49,413 nt of DNA. Source: Pseudomonadota bacterium (GTDB lineage Bacteria > Desulfobacterota > Anaeroferrophillalia > Anaeroferrophillales > Tharpellaceae). Below the pieces are notes generated by a model. The model saw nothing but the letters and a program-made list of their open reading frames with translations, had not been told where the DNA came from and searched no databases. The translations under genes and the position numbers were made by a program. Positions within the stretch are counted from its first letter, which is position 1. Each line of letters starts with the position of its first letter. This document shows positions 26,001-33,886 of this stretch, piece after piece. The stretch lies in assembly GCA_030641485.1 (NCBI GenBank), contig DAOWHJ010000159.1:1-49413 (forward strand). Reading direction: 5' to 3'.

Positions 26001-26860
26001 GCCTTAACATACTTCTTGGCATTCAACAGGGCCATATCCTGTTTCATCTGGGTCGGCATTGTCGTGCCGATATCGGTAAAAGTTCCCATCAATACCGGAT
26101 TATTAAAATCGGGCTGAAATAGACGATTGGGATCACCAAGAAAATATTTGAGGAACTGATCCGAGACTATCTTGATATTTTCAATACTGTGACTCTTAAG
26201 AAACCCCTCACCCCCAACAATTGCCGGCAGCATCACCTGACGCTGCTCAATTGCCTTAAACGCCAAAGGAATTAGATAGTGCATTTCCTGATTATCGGCA
26301 CTCATAAACTGCAACCAGCCAGCCCCGCGCGCAGCATAGAGGTCAGCATGACCATTATGAATACTCAGACCGCCCTTATTGAGCTCACGAGTCTGCATCG
26401 TCATAACCACCGGCAGTCGCTTACCGGCAACCGAATACATATTCTTATACTTATAAGTTAACCCTTGAGATGATGTATTATCGGCATAACGCCCACCCTG
26501 CGAGGCGGCCCCCTCTAAGAAAGCCATCGCCCCGAGCTCACTCTCGGGCTGAAAGTAGAAAATACGCTCGCCAAAGGCATTGACAAATCCATCAGCATAG
26601 GCTTTAGCCATTCCCTCAGCAATTGGCGTTGATGGTGTAATCGGATAACCAACCAACCCGGTAACCGTCCGTTTGAGAACATTAACCGTGGCACTATTGC
26701 CATCACCGATAAAATCTTCCTGCTCACACATCTTTGCAAAGTCAGGACCCGCAGTACTCTTGATATCATCAACGTACTTATCCTGGTCGAAAAGCCGGGC
26801 ACCATTGAAATTAAAATCAAAATCTTTCTTAAAATTGATCTCTCTCTTTTTCAAAACCAT
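23081..26860 (-). CDS. Single-chain 2-oxoacid (pyruvate):ferredoxin oxidoreductase
   Basis: The enzyme couples CoA-dependent oxidative decarboxylation of a 2-oxoacid, probably pyruvate, to ferredoxin reduction. The 1259 residues hold all subunits in one chain. The alpha/TPP-pyrimidine region is at about 1-430 (GYPITPSTPIAEGM, TSSQGLTYKYKN). The gamma region is at about 440-690 (IGVGAEGVKTAQETLAKIIA). The 2[4Fe-4S] domain is at about 755-845 (CIACGLCIATCPDNAL, CKGCGACVEVCKTKAF). The beta/TPP domain is at about 890-1259 (CPGCGEG, NATGCAEVSC, FGGDGSFYDIGNQGLNFALG). Sequence motifs diverge from classic NifJ (about 1,170-1,200 residues), so the substrate is not certain. AGGAGAG precedes the ATG. 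Confidence 0.88.
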   Translation of the reverse strand: MVLKKREINFKKDFDFNFNGARLFDQDKYVDDIKSTAGPDFAKMCEQEDFIGDGNSATVNVLKRTVTGLVGYPITPSTPIAEGMAKAYADGFVNAFGERIFYFQPESELGAMAFLEGAASQGGRYADNTSSQGLTYKYKNMYSVAGKRLPVVMTMQTRELNKGGLSIHNGHADLYAARGAGWLQFMSADNQEMHYLIPLAFKAIEQRQVMLPAIVGGEGFLKSHSIENIKIVSDQFLKYFLGDPNRLFQPDFNNPVLMGTFTDIGTTMPTQMKQDMALLNAKKYVKAAMRVMNAILGTELDVVEDYYASESEYVVVCLGAAAGTMKEAIDYYRSKGVSVGLLRPVLFFPVCSEEIARGIQNAKVVSVLEKTALANERYLLRDVKHAAYNERTGRSFNPVITSGIYGLGSQDFSIEDCFAVIENMLSQKPAGIYGLGITGPQMLDKVVHDDFVESEVGLGFIGVGAEGVKTAQETLAKIIAKAGKYVQTSAKYGAARKGGMVVMNARVSTKPIRICSDVSKVETLAIFNDKYMLDNSLLNFIRGVKPGGYLVVNTVKSFADLKLQATPEVRDLLEDASFNVVLLDATGASVAQLKRNLPGTPILGAINRIIELLPGDEFNEAFRSELSGKFSGQKAKLVDINMQLLEVPYELIEANGDSGVSVEAKVNVSDKPDSDCKPLVKKIYYDPPISRGYSESDENAVLTFPSVLGDKYRPLFIEKVLKPIQEGKDIPWDQYYNIVPARTSEYNDTSLIGTTLPVFDAEKCIACGLCIATCPDNALRVTLLHDREHGDLSEASKELFRPLELKKFTGYGDAVFKDSYLNINVVPQFCKGCGACVEVCKTKAFSLVDKSCLDNDADARFLDPETYEKDVSGAVAPYVKENRYLQQMMLLYSGQKFIPGGHSLCPGCGEGIIENLVFSATEMVRRNPRLISDFYRSIPALMTREHGRGLQHMIDHGFNVYTVNATGCAEVSCLSNPYNARVYPSGHYGFGTASAAGLGARISLFNAFRNQYLDKLTKVLVFGGDGSFYDIGNQGLNFALGENQDVTWIIYNNEAYMNTGFQKSGASRFGSNRTTSPYGLELQGKDDFHREIVGQAMAIPGVYVARLSLSNPVYAMRILTEAIAYKGPSLIEFFSPCPTGQGMATDDLPIKLSKMMVDSRAWTIFTRKPYARIDLTGNPDLEEAYPKTRKVKGKEIKPTSFRDVVDLLGQFTGDEKTLDEIVKVNERQNLYLWSLNQFRAGLRQDVLSEEEIEELIKDR

Positions 26861-27012
26861 TTACTTAACTCTCCTGAATTACAAAACTATTCAACCAGAC
26901 TTATAAAAAATAAAACCATTCTAAAAGGACCTCGCCAAAGTATTTTAAGCCCATGCTACAAGATTGAGTGACCACGGCCAAAAAACCAGACTCATAACTA
27001 TTCAAACGTGAC

Positions 27013-27041
27013 CCTATACGCTAAAAAGCTGACGATGGCAA
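27013..27041 (-). promoter_or_regulatory. Candidate sigma-70 promoter for the oxidoreductase gene
   Basis: On the minus strand, TTGCCA (27041-27036) and TATAGG (27018-27013) lie 17 nt apart, about 150 nt upstream of the ATG at 26860. Confidence 0.4.
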
Positions 27042-27277
27042 CCTAAATTGTTGTATACAAGAATCCGAAAACAAGATAAATATACTTAATAAACAAGACG
27101 ATAGCTAGCGCCCAATAAAAACAATCACATCACTGACACTTTCACCTCAGAGCATTATTGAAGAAACCAAGAGAAGCTTTCCATCGTTACTCGAGAAACA
27201 AATAACTTTTTTTTATTAATTTACACACCCTCACTAACGAAGAGAATTTTCAAGGTAGAATTTCGGCATTTGTTTGG

Positions 27278-27305
27278 TTGACAAACATCATAAGAAAAGT
27301 ATAGA
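27278..27305 (+). promoter_or_regulatory. Candidate sigma-70 promoter for the CBS-pair gene
   Basis: A perfect TTGACA (27278-27283), 16-nt spacer and TATAGA (27300-27305) lie about 110 nt before the chosen start at 27418. Confidence 0.5.
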
Positions 27306-27417
27306 GTGAGCCATTGAGATTTGTAGAGAAAAGTTCAAAACAGAGTGTCTTTACATACTAATGTTACGAGTATTTTTCACAGAAACACTCGTGCAAGCAA
27401 GTGACGAGGTAAGCCTA

Positions 27418-27834
27418 ATGAAGGTGAGTGAAATCATGAATCCAGAGGTAATGAGCGTCACCCCACAGGATCGGGTCTGTGATGTCATTGACCTCTTTTT
27501 GGAAAAGAATATAACCGGGGCTCCGGTTATCGATCAAGGTAAAGTTACAGGAATCATCTCAAGAAAGGATATCTTGCCACTGGTCACAACCTTTGACCTT
27601 GACTGCAGCTCTCTTGAGCAGATTCGCAGAACCTGTGCCCATTACGTTTCTGACCATATGCAAAAGGACGTGATCGTTGTCACGCCCGTAGAAGATGTCG
27701 AAAAATGCGCTCTGATTATGACCAACAACAATATCAATCGCCTACCGGTGGTTGATGGTGGTGCGCTAGTTGGTATCATTACTCGAGGAGATATTTTGAA
27801 GGCCTTGGCCAAATGTTGCTTAAACCATGAATAA
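27418..27834 (+). CDS. CBS-pair domain protein
   Basis: A stand-alone Bateman module of 138 residues; such pairs bind adenine nucleotides and usually regulate a partner protein. CBS1 (about 1-60) reads MKVSEIMNPEVMSVTPQDRV and GAPVIDQGKVTGIISRKDIL. CBS2 (about 78-135) reads MQKDVIVVTPVEDVEKCALI and NRLPVVDGGALVGIITRGDI. The ATG at 27418 has GAGG 8 nt upstream; a longer in-frame ATG at 27361 has none. It converges on the DUF294 gene. DUF294 proteins commonly contain a CBS pair and this one does not, so the two may work together (inference). Confidence 0.85.
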   Translation: MKVSEIMNPEVMSVTPQDRVCDVIDLFLEKNITGAPVIDQGKVTGIISRKDILPLVTTFDLDCSSLEQIRRTCAHYVSDHMQKDVIVVTPVEDVEKCALIMTNNNINRLPVVDGGALVGIITRGDILKALAKCCLNHE

Positions 27835-27931
27835 CTGCCGCCCAAAGCTGGGACTGGCCGCTTGAAAAGACTCACGAAAACCTATCCCTAGTAACACCTT
27901 AAGCCGACCCTAAAGGTACAAATCGATTGAG

Positions 27932-29185
27932 CTACATCCCGCCACCGCCAAAAAAGCTATTATATGCCAGCTTCTGCAAGGCTTCAACACTGCTTAAAGC
28001 TCGTTTCAGTTCTTCCTGGGCCTCTCGACTCAAGGCATTCGGGTCAAGATAGTAGTCATATTCTTGCCCAGAAACAATCGCCTCCACCTGAGAAACCATC
28101 TTGGCATTCGCCAAGACCCGATACGCCTCTTGCAAATCGCATGAAAGTTCAGCATCAAAGTGATTTTGGGATTCCAGGTGCTTGATTCGGGAAACCGTAT
28201 TGGTATCGGCATAGCCGTACTTTAAAGCAAAAACCCGAGCCGTCATGATTAAGGGGGCCCAGCCAAAAAGTTTGACATTAAATTTCCCCTTATGTTCAAC
28301 ACTCTTCTCTAAACGAAATTTCTTGAACATCGTCAGTGCCACATTCGACATAACTGCACTCCTGGCCATAACCATCAGAGCACCGAAATTGTTTTTAATC
28401 ATCAGGTGAACCTTATCGATCAAACGCTGACCAATAACCTCAGAACCGGCGGAGCAAGCAATATCCATTAAAATTATGACCCGCAACAGATTGTTCTGAC
28501 TTTGATCATGAAAAATATCCTCTAACTTACGTCGCCACCCCCCAAGCGAACCGCGCCAGTCCGGATTGGAAGGCATAATCTTGCCACTACAGAGCTTAAA
28601 CCCCACCTTATTCAGGGCCGCAACCACCTCATTCGCAAAATTCTCAAAATAGACGTCAATCTCAGGAGCACCATCAATCTTATAAACCAGAGCATTATCC
28701 TGATCGGTAAAAAAAGTCTGCTCACGCCGACCATCGCTGCCCATATTAAGCCAGGCAAACTCACAGGGTTGAGGAGCTAATTTTACAGAGATTATGGCAA
28801 CTACTCTTCTCGTCAACTGGTGCCTGAAACCGGTTATAAGAGAGTGGATTTCCATAACCCCGACACCTTTCAGGTAGAGCTCGATCGCAACCACATTCAA
28901 ACGCCGATGCACTTCAACCAGCTCATCTAAATCACCGGTCAAGCCAATCCGCTTAATCAGCTTATCAACTTCTGCCCGCCGAACTTCAAGATAACGGAGA
29001 CGCTCACTTAAAATTGTGCAGCCCAAACTGAGAGAGTCAATATGCGCATCAAGGTTGGGAAAGAATTTCAAATCCTCCCCGACACCTACAACATAATTTA
29101 AACGCACCAGATCATCGACCCCAGCACCATGCTTATACTGACGATAAAGTTGACTGAAATCCGCTGATTTGTAATCGGTTGGCAT
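27932..29185 (-). CDS. DUF294 putative nucleotidyltransferase (GlnD-like)
   Basis: A 417-residue cytosolic protein with a DUF294 nucleotidyltransferase core followed by the DUF294 C-terminal substrate-binding-like domain. The nucleotidyltransferase motif is visible as NMGSDGRREQTFFTDQDNAL (about 155-175), with the G-S and paired Asp residues expected for metal binding. A helical N-terminal region (about 1-140) precedes it. Full-length family members usually begin with cyclic-nucleotide and CBS domains, absent here. The start is an ATG at 29185 with GGAG 6 nt upstream; a GTG at 29224 would add 13 residues. Proteins of this family are often encoded beside the VC_2705-type symporter, as here. 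Confidence 0.82.
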   Translation of the reverse strand: MPTDYKSADFSQLYRQYKHGAGVDDLVRLNYVVGVGEDLKFFPNLDAHIDSLSLGCTILSERLRYLEVRRAEVDKLIKRIGLTGDLDELVEVHRRLNVVAIELYLKGVGVMEIHSLITGFRHQLTRRVVAIISVKLAPQPCEFAWLNMGSDGRREQTFFTDQDNALVYKIDGAPEIDVYFENFANEVVAALNKVGFKLCSGKIMPSNPDWRGSLGGWRRKLEDIFHDQSQNNLLRVIILMDIACSAGSEVIGQRLIDKVHLMIKNNFGALMVMARSAVMSNVALTMFKKFRLEKSVEHKGKFNVKLFGWAPLIMTARVFALKYGYADTNTVSRIKHLESQNHFDAELSCDLQEAYRVLANAKMVSQVEAIVSGQEYDYYLDPNALSREAQEELKRALSSVEALQKLAYNSFFGGGGM

Positions 29186-29270
29186 ACGGGACTCCGGATA
29201 AACTGCAACAAAACTGACAAACACCTAACTTACCTTTCACAACATAAACAATCATTGCTAAAAAATCTAC

Positions 29271-29309
29271 AAAAAAAGAGGGGGCACAAATTGTGCCCCC
29301 TCTTTTTTT
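29271..29309 (-). terminator. Strong terminator after the symporter gene
   Basis: A near-perfect palindrome with 19-bp arms (29271-29289 and 29291-29309: A7, GAGGGGGCACAA and its complement, T7) around one base. It lies 33 nt past the symporter stop and before the DUF294 gene. It would work on either strand. Confidence 0.93.
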
Positions 29310-29341
29310 TACAAACCACTCTTTTCTACAAGAAAATGATT

Positions 29342-30877
29342 TTAGTCAAACTTGATACCATGCACCTGCTCGCAAAGGAACTTGCGAATTTCTTTGGACG
29401 GCGGTGGCGTCATAAGTGAAACAACAATGTTAGTACACAACGCGATCGGCATCAGAATAAGTGAAGATGAGGTAAAAGGAATCAACTGTGCCAACCAGTG
29501 ATCGTTACCTTTGCCCCAGAAGAAGAAGAAGGCTGTAAGGCTAAGACCAACCAACATTCCAGAGATACAACCGTATTTATTGGAACGACTCCACCAAACC
29601 CCAAGCAGAAAGGTTGGGAAAATGGTATTCCCGGCAATTGCGAATGCCATTGCCACAATCTGAGCGATCAAGGCAAAAGGTTTAAGGGCAAAAACAACAA
29701 CAACCAAACCAAGTGCGAAAACCGCAATTTTGGAAACCATCATCCGTGACTGTTCACTGGCATTAGGGTTGATTACACGGTAGTAAATATCATGTGAAAC
29801 CGCACCACCGGCTGCAAGCAAGAGACCGGAAACCGTGGAGAAGGCCGCACTGATAGCACCAGCCGCCAGATAACCACAAAACCACTGCGGCAAACCAGCA
29901 TTTTCAGCCGCCGAAATAACAATAACATCAGCAAGAGCTTTAACCGGCTGGACGCCAGCGATAGCATTCTGCACCCGTGCGAAAGCTGCATAAGCCGGAG
30001 AACTCCAGTAGAGCAGACCGATGAAAAAGAGGCCCCAGACTACCGACCAACGCGCGTCACGAGTATTAGGAACAACATAGAAACGTGAAAGAACGTGAGG
30101 CAAACCAGCGGTACCAACCATCAGAGTAAAACAGAGAGCGATCCATTTGTAAGTACTGGCTACGCCCCAAGGCTGTACATATTTAAGGTTGTTAGGATCA
30201 GAAGCATATTTGTGACCTAAATCCCAAACTGCCGAGCCATAACCAATTTCAGGAATAAGATAGAAATAACCCAGTTTCTTTGCGATAAAAATTAGCGGGA
30301 AGATGAATGCGGTAATGATGATACAGTACTGAAACTGCATATTTTTGGTCGCACCCAGCATACCAGCAATAATAATGTAAGCCAACACAACTCCAGTACC
30401 AACAATTACCGAGGTTGCATAAGGCATACCGAAGACCCAGGAGAACATCATTGCGATCCCTTTGTACTGACCAATCGCATAGGTTAAAGAGATAATAATT
30501 GCGGTAAAGGCAGCAAGCAGACGGGCTCCCTGCGACTCAAACCGATCACCAATAAAATCAGCCGCGGTATATTTACCAAAACGACGAATCTGACCAGCCA
30601 TAAGCACCAGCAACATAACGTAACCGCCGGTCCAACCGATAACGTATGCCAGAGCAAAATAACCCTTCAAATAGAGCAACCCAGCCATACCCAAGAAACT
30701 TGCAGCACTCATCCAGTTACTAGCGATCGCGGCTCCCGCCCCGATCCGACCGATTCCGCGACCAGCCGCCCAGTAATCATCCTGATCCTTAGCCTTATGG
30801 CCCACACCGATACCAATAAACGCAACAAGAACTATGACCAGAATAATCGCCGGTCCTAACTTAAAACTAGCTTCCAT
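29342..30877 (-). CDS. Sodium:solute symporter (SSS family, VC_2705/ActP-like)
   Basis: This inner-membrane Na+-coupled transporter has 511 residues and about 13 hydrophobic segments. It resembles acetate/monocarboxylate carriers (ActP-like), although the substrate cannot be read from sequence. Conserved pieces include YWAAGRGIGRIGAGAAIASN (about 30-50) with WMSAASFLGMAGL, TAADFIGDRFES, and GAISAAFSTVSGLLLAAGGA. The ATG at 30877 follows AAGGAG by 7 nt; the longer frame from 30901 lacks a site. The gene follows the DUF4212 gene by 92 bp, the standard pair for this symporter subfamily. Confidence 0.93.
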   Translation of the reverse strand: MEASFKLGPAIILVIVLVAFIGIGVGHKAKDQDDYWAAGRGIGRIGAGAAIASNWMSAASFLGMAGLLYLKGYFALAYVIGWTGGYVMLLVLMAGQIRRFGKYTAADFIGDRFESQGARLLAAFTAIIISLTYAIGQYKGIAMMFSWVFGMPYATSVIVGTGVVLAYIIIAGMLGATKNMQFQYCIIITAFIFPLIFIAKKLGYFYLIPEIGYGSAVWDLGHKYASDPNNLKYVQPWGVASTYKWIALCFTLMVGTAGLPHVLSRFYVVPNTRDARWSVVWGLFFIGLLYWSSPAYAAFARVQNAIAGVQPVKALADVIVISAAENAGLPQWFCGYLAAGAISAAFSTVSGLLLAAGGAVSHDIYYRVINPNASEQSRMMVSKIAVFALGLVVVVFALKPFALIAQIVAMAFAIAGNTIFPTFLLGVWWSRSNKYGCISGMLVGLSLTAFFFFWGKGNDHWLAQLIPFTSSSLILMPIALCTNIVVSLMTPPPSKEIRKFLCEQVHGIKFD

Positions 30878-30969
30878 TGAAAAACTCCTTAAATCCCTCA
30901 AACTCAGACTTTATCTACTCAGCTCAGCGAGCGACCAGATAAATCGAGATATTTTCTAACAAATACTTC

Positions 30970-31278
30970 CTAGATGTCACCCTTGCCCATGCGATCTTCA
31001 AGATTATCAATCATGACATTGAACCAGATGCAGAGCCCTATAAAGAGAATAATTAAGAATTGTCCGGTGAACCAGTAATGAAAGGGGAAACCAAGAAAAT
31101 TCATATCAGTCAAGAAACTTTCACCCTGAGGATTGCGTTGAACAATCTTTAAGAGAATTTGAAAACCATACGTAGCTGTTGCCCAAATTGCCAAAATCAT
31201 CCAGATGTAACCAACCTCGGTCTTCTGGAAGTCACCGTTAGGCTTAAAAATGTTAATATGGTAACGATCTTCACTCAT
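30970..31278 (-). CDS. DUF4212 small membrane protein (symporter small subunit)
   Basis: A 102-residue protein with two membrane spans (about 23-42, YIWMILAIWATATYGFQILL, and 67-90, WFTGQFLIILFIGLCIWFNV) and charged ends. This is the pattern of the DUF4212 family, which is almost always encoded directly before a VC_2705-type sodium/solute symporter and is thought to be its accessory subunit. GGGAGGGG precedes the ATG at a suitable distance. It is probably the first gene of the transcript that ends at the terminator 29271-29309. Confidence 0.92.
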   Translation of the reverse strand: MSEDRYHINIFKPNGDFQKTEVGYIWMILAIWATATYGFQILLKIVQRNPQGESFLTDMNFLGFPFHYWFTGQFLIILFIGLCIWFNVMIDNLEDRMGKGDI

Positions 31279-31923
31279 TATCTGCCCCTCCCGCTAAAAT
31301 TAAATGACTTACTACTCCGAGCTTAACACTGCAGTCGCATAAAAATAAAGAATATAAAATGTCGAAAAACGAGACTGCCATACCGCTAAGCTCTGAACAC
31401 CAAATTGAACACAAAGCCAGAGTTTACCCGCTCACCCCCTCTCACCACCTCCTTATTTAATGATAACAAGACAAATCCGGGCCTTGTTGTGACTATATAT
31501 TTTCATACACAAAGCTGTCAAAACCAACCGACCACAACAGTCGGCATAATGATTTCTAAAACATCGTAACAATAATGTCAAGAAAAAAAACATCATTTTA
31601 ATCTTGCCAGAACAAAAGCTGCAGTTCCATGGCACACCTGAAAGATAAAACACTGTACATATAAAATAATAACTGTGATTACAATATATTACACAAATAT
31701 TCATACCTCACCAAGACAATCTAAGTGTATTAAAACAGTTCTAATGAGACACTAACACCGACCCCGATTAAGCAACTCAAGTCCAAACAAGGTGAATTTT
31801 TTTACAATCTAAAAAACTAAATAAAACAATGGGTTTAGATTTGCCAGTTAACTGTAAAAGTGCGGCTAAAAATCCGGAATTCTGACCCACTGCCTAGAAA
31901 AAAAGAACCGAACAGCTTTATAG

Positions 31924-31952
31924 TTGATTGAATAGCTAAAGGTGTGTATACT
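31924..31952 (+). promoter_or_regulatory. Candidate sigma-70 promoter for pilB
   Basis: TTGATT (31924-31929), a 17-nt spacer and TATACT (31947-31952) lie about 95 nt upstream of pilB. The resulting leader would contain the whole R1 repeat. Confidence 0.55.
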
Positions 31953-31979
31953 CATTAAACATAATTAAAAGTAAGTCTA

Positions 31980-32033
31980 GGCGAAGCAATGAACGAGAAT
32001 TGCCTTTGTAACTTATGCGCCAATCACAAAAAA
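31980..32033 (+). repeat. Dispersed repeat R1, copy c (leader of pilB)
   Basis: The GGCGAAGCAATGAACG module begins at 31980, and TTGTAACTTATGCGCCAATC plus ACAAAAAAA follows with the same 26-nt offset as in the copy at 44115-44168. It ends 13 nt before the pilB ATG, so it overlaps the region where the ribosome binds. Confidence 0.75.
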
Positions 32034-32046
32034 ACCGGGACAACCT

Positions 32047-33759
32047 ATGGCTTCACCCGAATCCAATAAACGAATCGGCGAACTCCTGTTCAACGCTAAA
32101 CTGATCACCAGTGATCAGTTGGCCCATGCATTAGCCGAGCAGAAAACCACACCGGGACGTTTAGGATCGACCCTGGTTCGCTTGGGCTACCTCAGCAATG
32201 AGAATTTGACGAATTTTTTGAGCGTCCAGTTCGGGGTCCCGGCTGTAGACCTGCATGAGTTTGCCATCCCCACTGACGTTGTCGAACTAATCTCCAGCGA
32301 TCTGGCCAACAAGCACCACATCCTCCCGATCAACCGAATCGGTTCAACCCTGATCATTGCAACCTGCGACCCTACCGACCTCTCTGCCATTGATGACATT
32401 AAATTCATTACCGGCTACAACATTGAAACCACAGTTGCTTCAGAAGCCTCCATCAAAGAAGCTATCGACAAATTCTACGACTCTTCATCAATGCTCGATG
32501 ACATAATCTCTGAATTTGATGACTCGGAATTTGAGGTGATCCAAGATGAGGAGGAGGACACGAACGCCTCTGCCCTCCAGAAAGAGACCGAAGATGCGCC
32601 GGTAATTCGCTTAGTCAATAAGATTATGGTTGACTCAATTCGGCGCGGGGCCAGCGATATCCACGTTGAACCTTATGAAAAGTTCTTTCGAGTGCGTTAC
32701 CGGATTGACGGGGTTTTGTATGAAATCATGAAACCCCCGTCAAAGCTCAAAAATGCGATCATCTCACGCATAAAGATCATGTCGGAGCTCAACATCGCCG
32801 AACGCCGCCTGCCTCAAGATGGTCGCATCAAGATGAAACTTGGCAAAGGTAAGTCGATGGACATGCGGGTCTCGGTCCTGCCAACCCTGTACGGCGAAAA
32901 AATTGTCATGCGCCTACTTGATCAATCAAACCTCCAACTCGACATGACCAAACTCGGCCTTGAACCAAAAGCACTAGAATTGGTTGATGATGCAATCCGT
33001 CAACCCTACGGCCTGATTCTGGTGACGGGTCCCACCGGAAGCGGAAAGACCACAACCCTCTATTCGGCCTTAAGTGAACTTAACAAAGTCTCCGACAACA
33101 TCATGACGGCTGAGGACCCGGTTGAATTCAACCTGCCCGGCGTTAACCAAGTCCAGATTAGAGAGGGCATCGGCCTAACCTTTGCGGCGGCCTTACGCTC
33201 TTTCATGCGCCAAGATCCGGACATTATCCTGGTCGGTGAGATGCGTGACCTCGAAACTGCTGAAATCAGCATCAAAGCCTCCCTAACCGGACATTTAGTG
33301 CTTTCCACCCTGCATACCAACGATGCCCCAAGCAGTGTCACCCGACTGGTAAATATGGGGGTTGAGCCCTTTCTGATTGTCTCATCAGTCAACATCATAA
33401 TTGCCCAACGACTGGCACGTAAAGTCTGCCAGAAATGTTGCGCAAAAGAGGATATTCCGGTCAACGCCTTAATCCAGAGCGGCATGAAGCCAGAAATTGC
33501 TGAAAACGCTGTTTGCCTCAAGGGTGAAGGCTGTGAGGAGTGCAACCGGACCGGCTACAAGGGCCGGATAGCTCTATATGAAGTCATGACTTTCACTGAA
33601 GTGGTTAAAACTGCGATTTTAAACGACGCCAACACCATGGAGTTAAAAAAAGTTGCTATTGAAAACGGCATGAAGAGCCTACGCCAAAGCGGTCTCAGCA
33701 AACTCATCGAAGGAACCACCAGCTTTCAGGAGGTTTTAAGAGTAACCGCGAGAGATTAA
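32047..33759 (+). CDS. pilB: Type IV pilus extension ATPase PilB
   Basis: PilB is the cytosolic hexameric ATPase that powers pilus extension. The 570 residues contain the N-terminal GspE/MshEN domain (about 8-150; RIGELLFNAKLITSDQLAHA), the N2 region with DIHVEPYEKFFRVRYRIDG, and the ATPase core with Walker A GPTGSGKTTTLYSA (about residue 328), the Asp box, Walker B DPDIILVGEMRD, and the His box LVLSTLHTNDAP. A four-Cys zinc site (CQKCC near residue 460, CEECNRTGYKGR near 498) is typical of PilB/GspE. The following pilT, pilC and pilSR genes favour PilB over GspE. The ribosome site is weak (GGGA). Confidence 0.94.
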   Translation: MASPESNKRIGELLFNAKLITSDQLAHALAEQKTTPGRLGSTLVRLGYLSNENLTNFLSVQFGVPAVDLHEFAIPTDVVELISSDLANKHHILPINRIGSTLIIATCDPTDLSAIDDIKFITGYNIETTVASEASIKEAIDKFYDSSSMLDDIISEFDDSEFEVIQDEEEDTNASALQKETEDAPVIRLVNKIMVDSIRRGASDIHVEPYEKFFRVRYRIDGVLYEIMKPPSKLKNAIISRIKIMSELNIAERRLPQDGRIKMKLGKGKSMDMRVSVLPTLYGEKIVMRLLDQSNLQLDMTKLGLEPKALELVDDAIRQPYGLILVTGPTGSGKTTTLYSALSELNKVSDNIMTAEDPVEFNLPGVNQVQIREGIGLTFAAALRSFMRQDPDIILVGEMRDLETAEISIKASLTGHLVLSTLHTNDAPSSVTRLVNMGVEPFLIVSSVNIIIAQRLARKVCQKCCAKEDIPVNALIQSGMKPEIAENAVCLKGEGCEECNRTGYKGRIALYEVMTFTEVVKTAILNDANTMELKKVAIENGMKSLRQSGLSKLIEGTTSFQEVLRVTARD

Positions 33760-33886
33760 CCCAGCACAACTGGATAGGTGACTTTATCAAATTATTATCT
33801 TATTTTTTAAACAACATAACAACCTATAATTCATAACTCTAAAGCACCATAACCATAATTAACAATAAACCCACGGAGCATCGATT

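Larger units (their letters stand above)
26861..27417. other. Divergent intergenic region, 557 bp
   Basis: It separates the oxidoreductase gene (minus) from the CBS gene (plus). It contains the two candidate promoters listed separately and no recognised gene, RNA or repeat. The region is AT-rich with long A/T runs. Confidence 0.5.
31279..32046. other. Long divergent intergenic region, 768 bp
   Basis: The AT-rich space between the DUF4212 gene (minus) and pilB (plus). Its pilB-proximal end holds a good sigma-70-like promoter (31924-31952) and repeat R1 copy c (31980-32033). The rest shows no gene with a ribosome site and no clear RNA. A minus-strand open frame at 31453-31704 has a Cys/aromatic-rich translation that looks spurious. 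Confidence 0.5.

Noticed and set aside
31360..31385. TGGCAG-like sigma-54 site upstream of the DUF4212 gene (minus strand)
   Set aside because: The GG element is present but the GC at -12 is missing at the required spacing.
31453..31704. 83-codon minus-strand open frame in the pilB upstream region
   Set aside because: Cys- and aromatic-rich composition, no ribosome site, no family resemblance.
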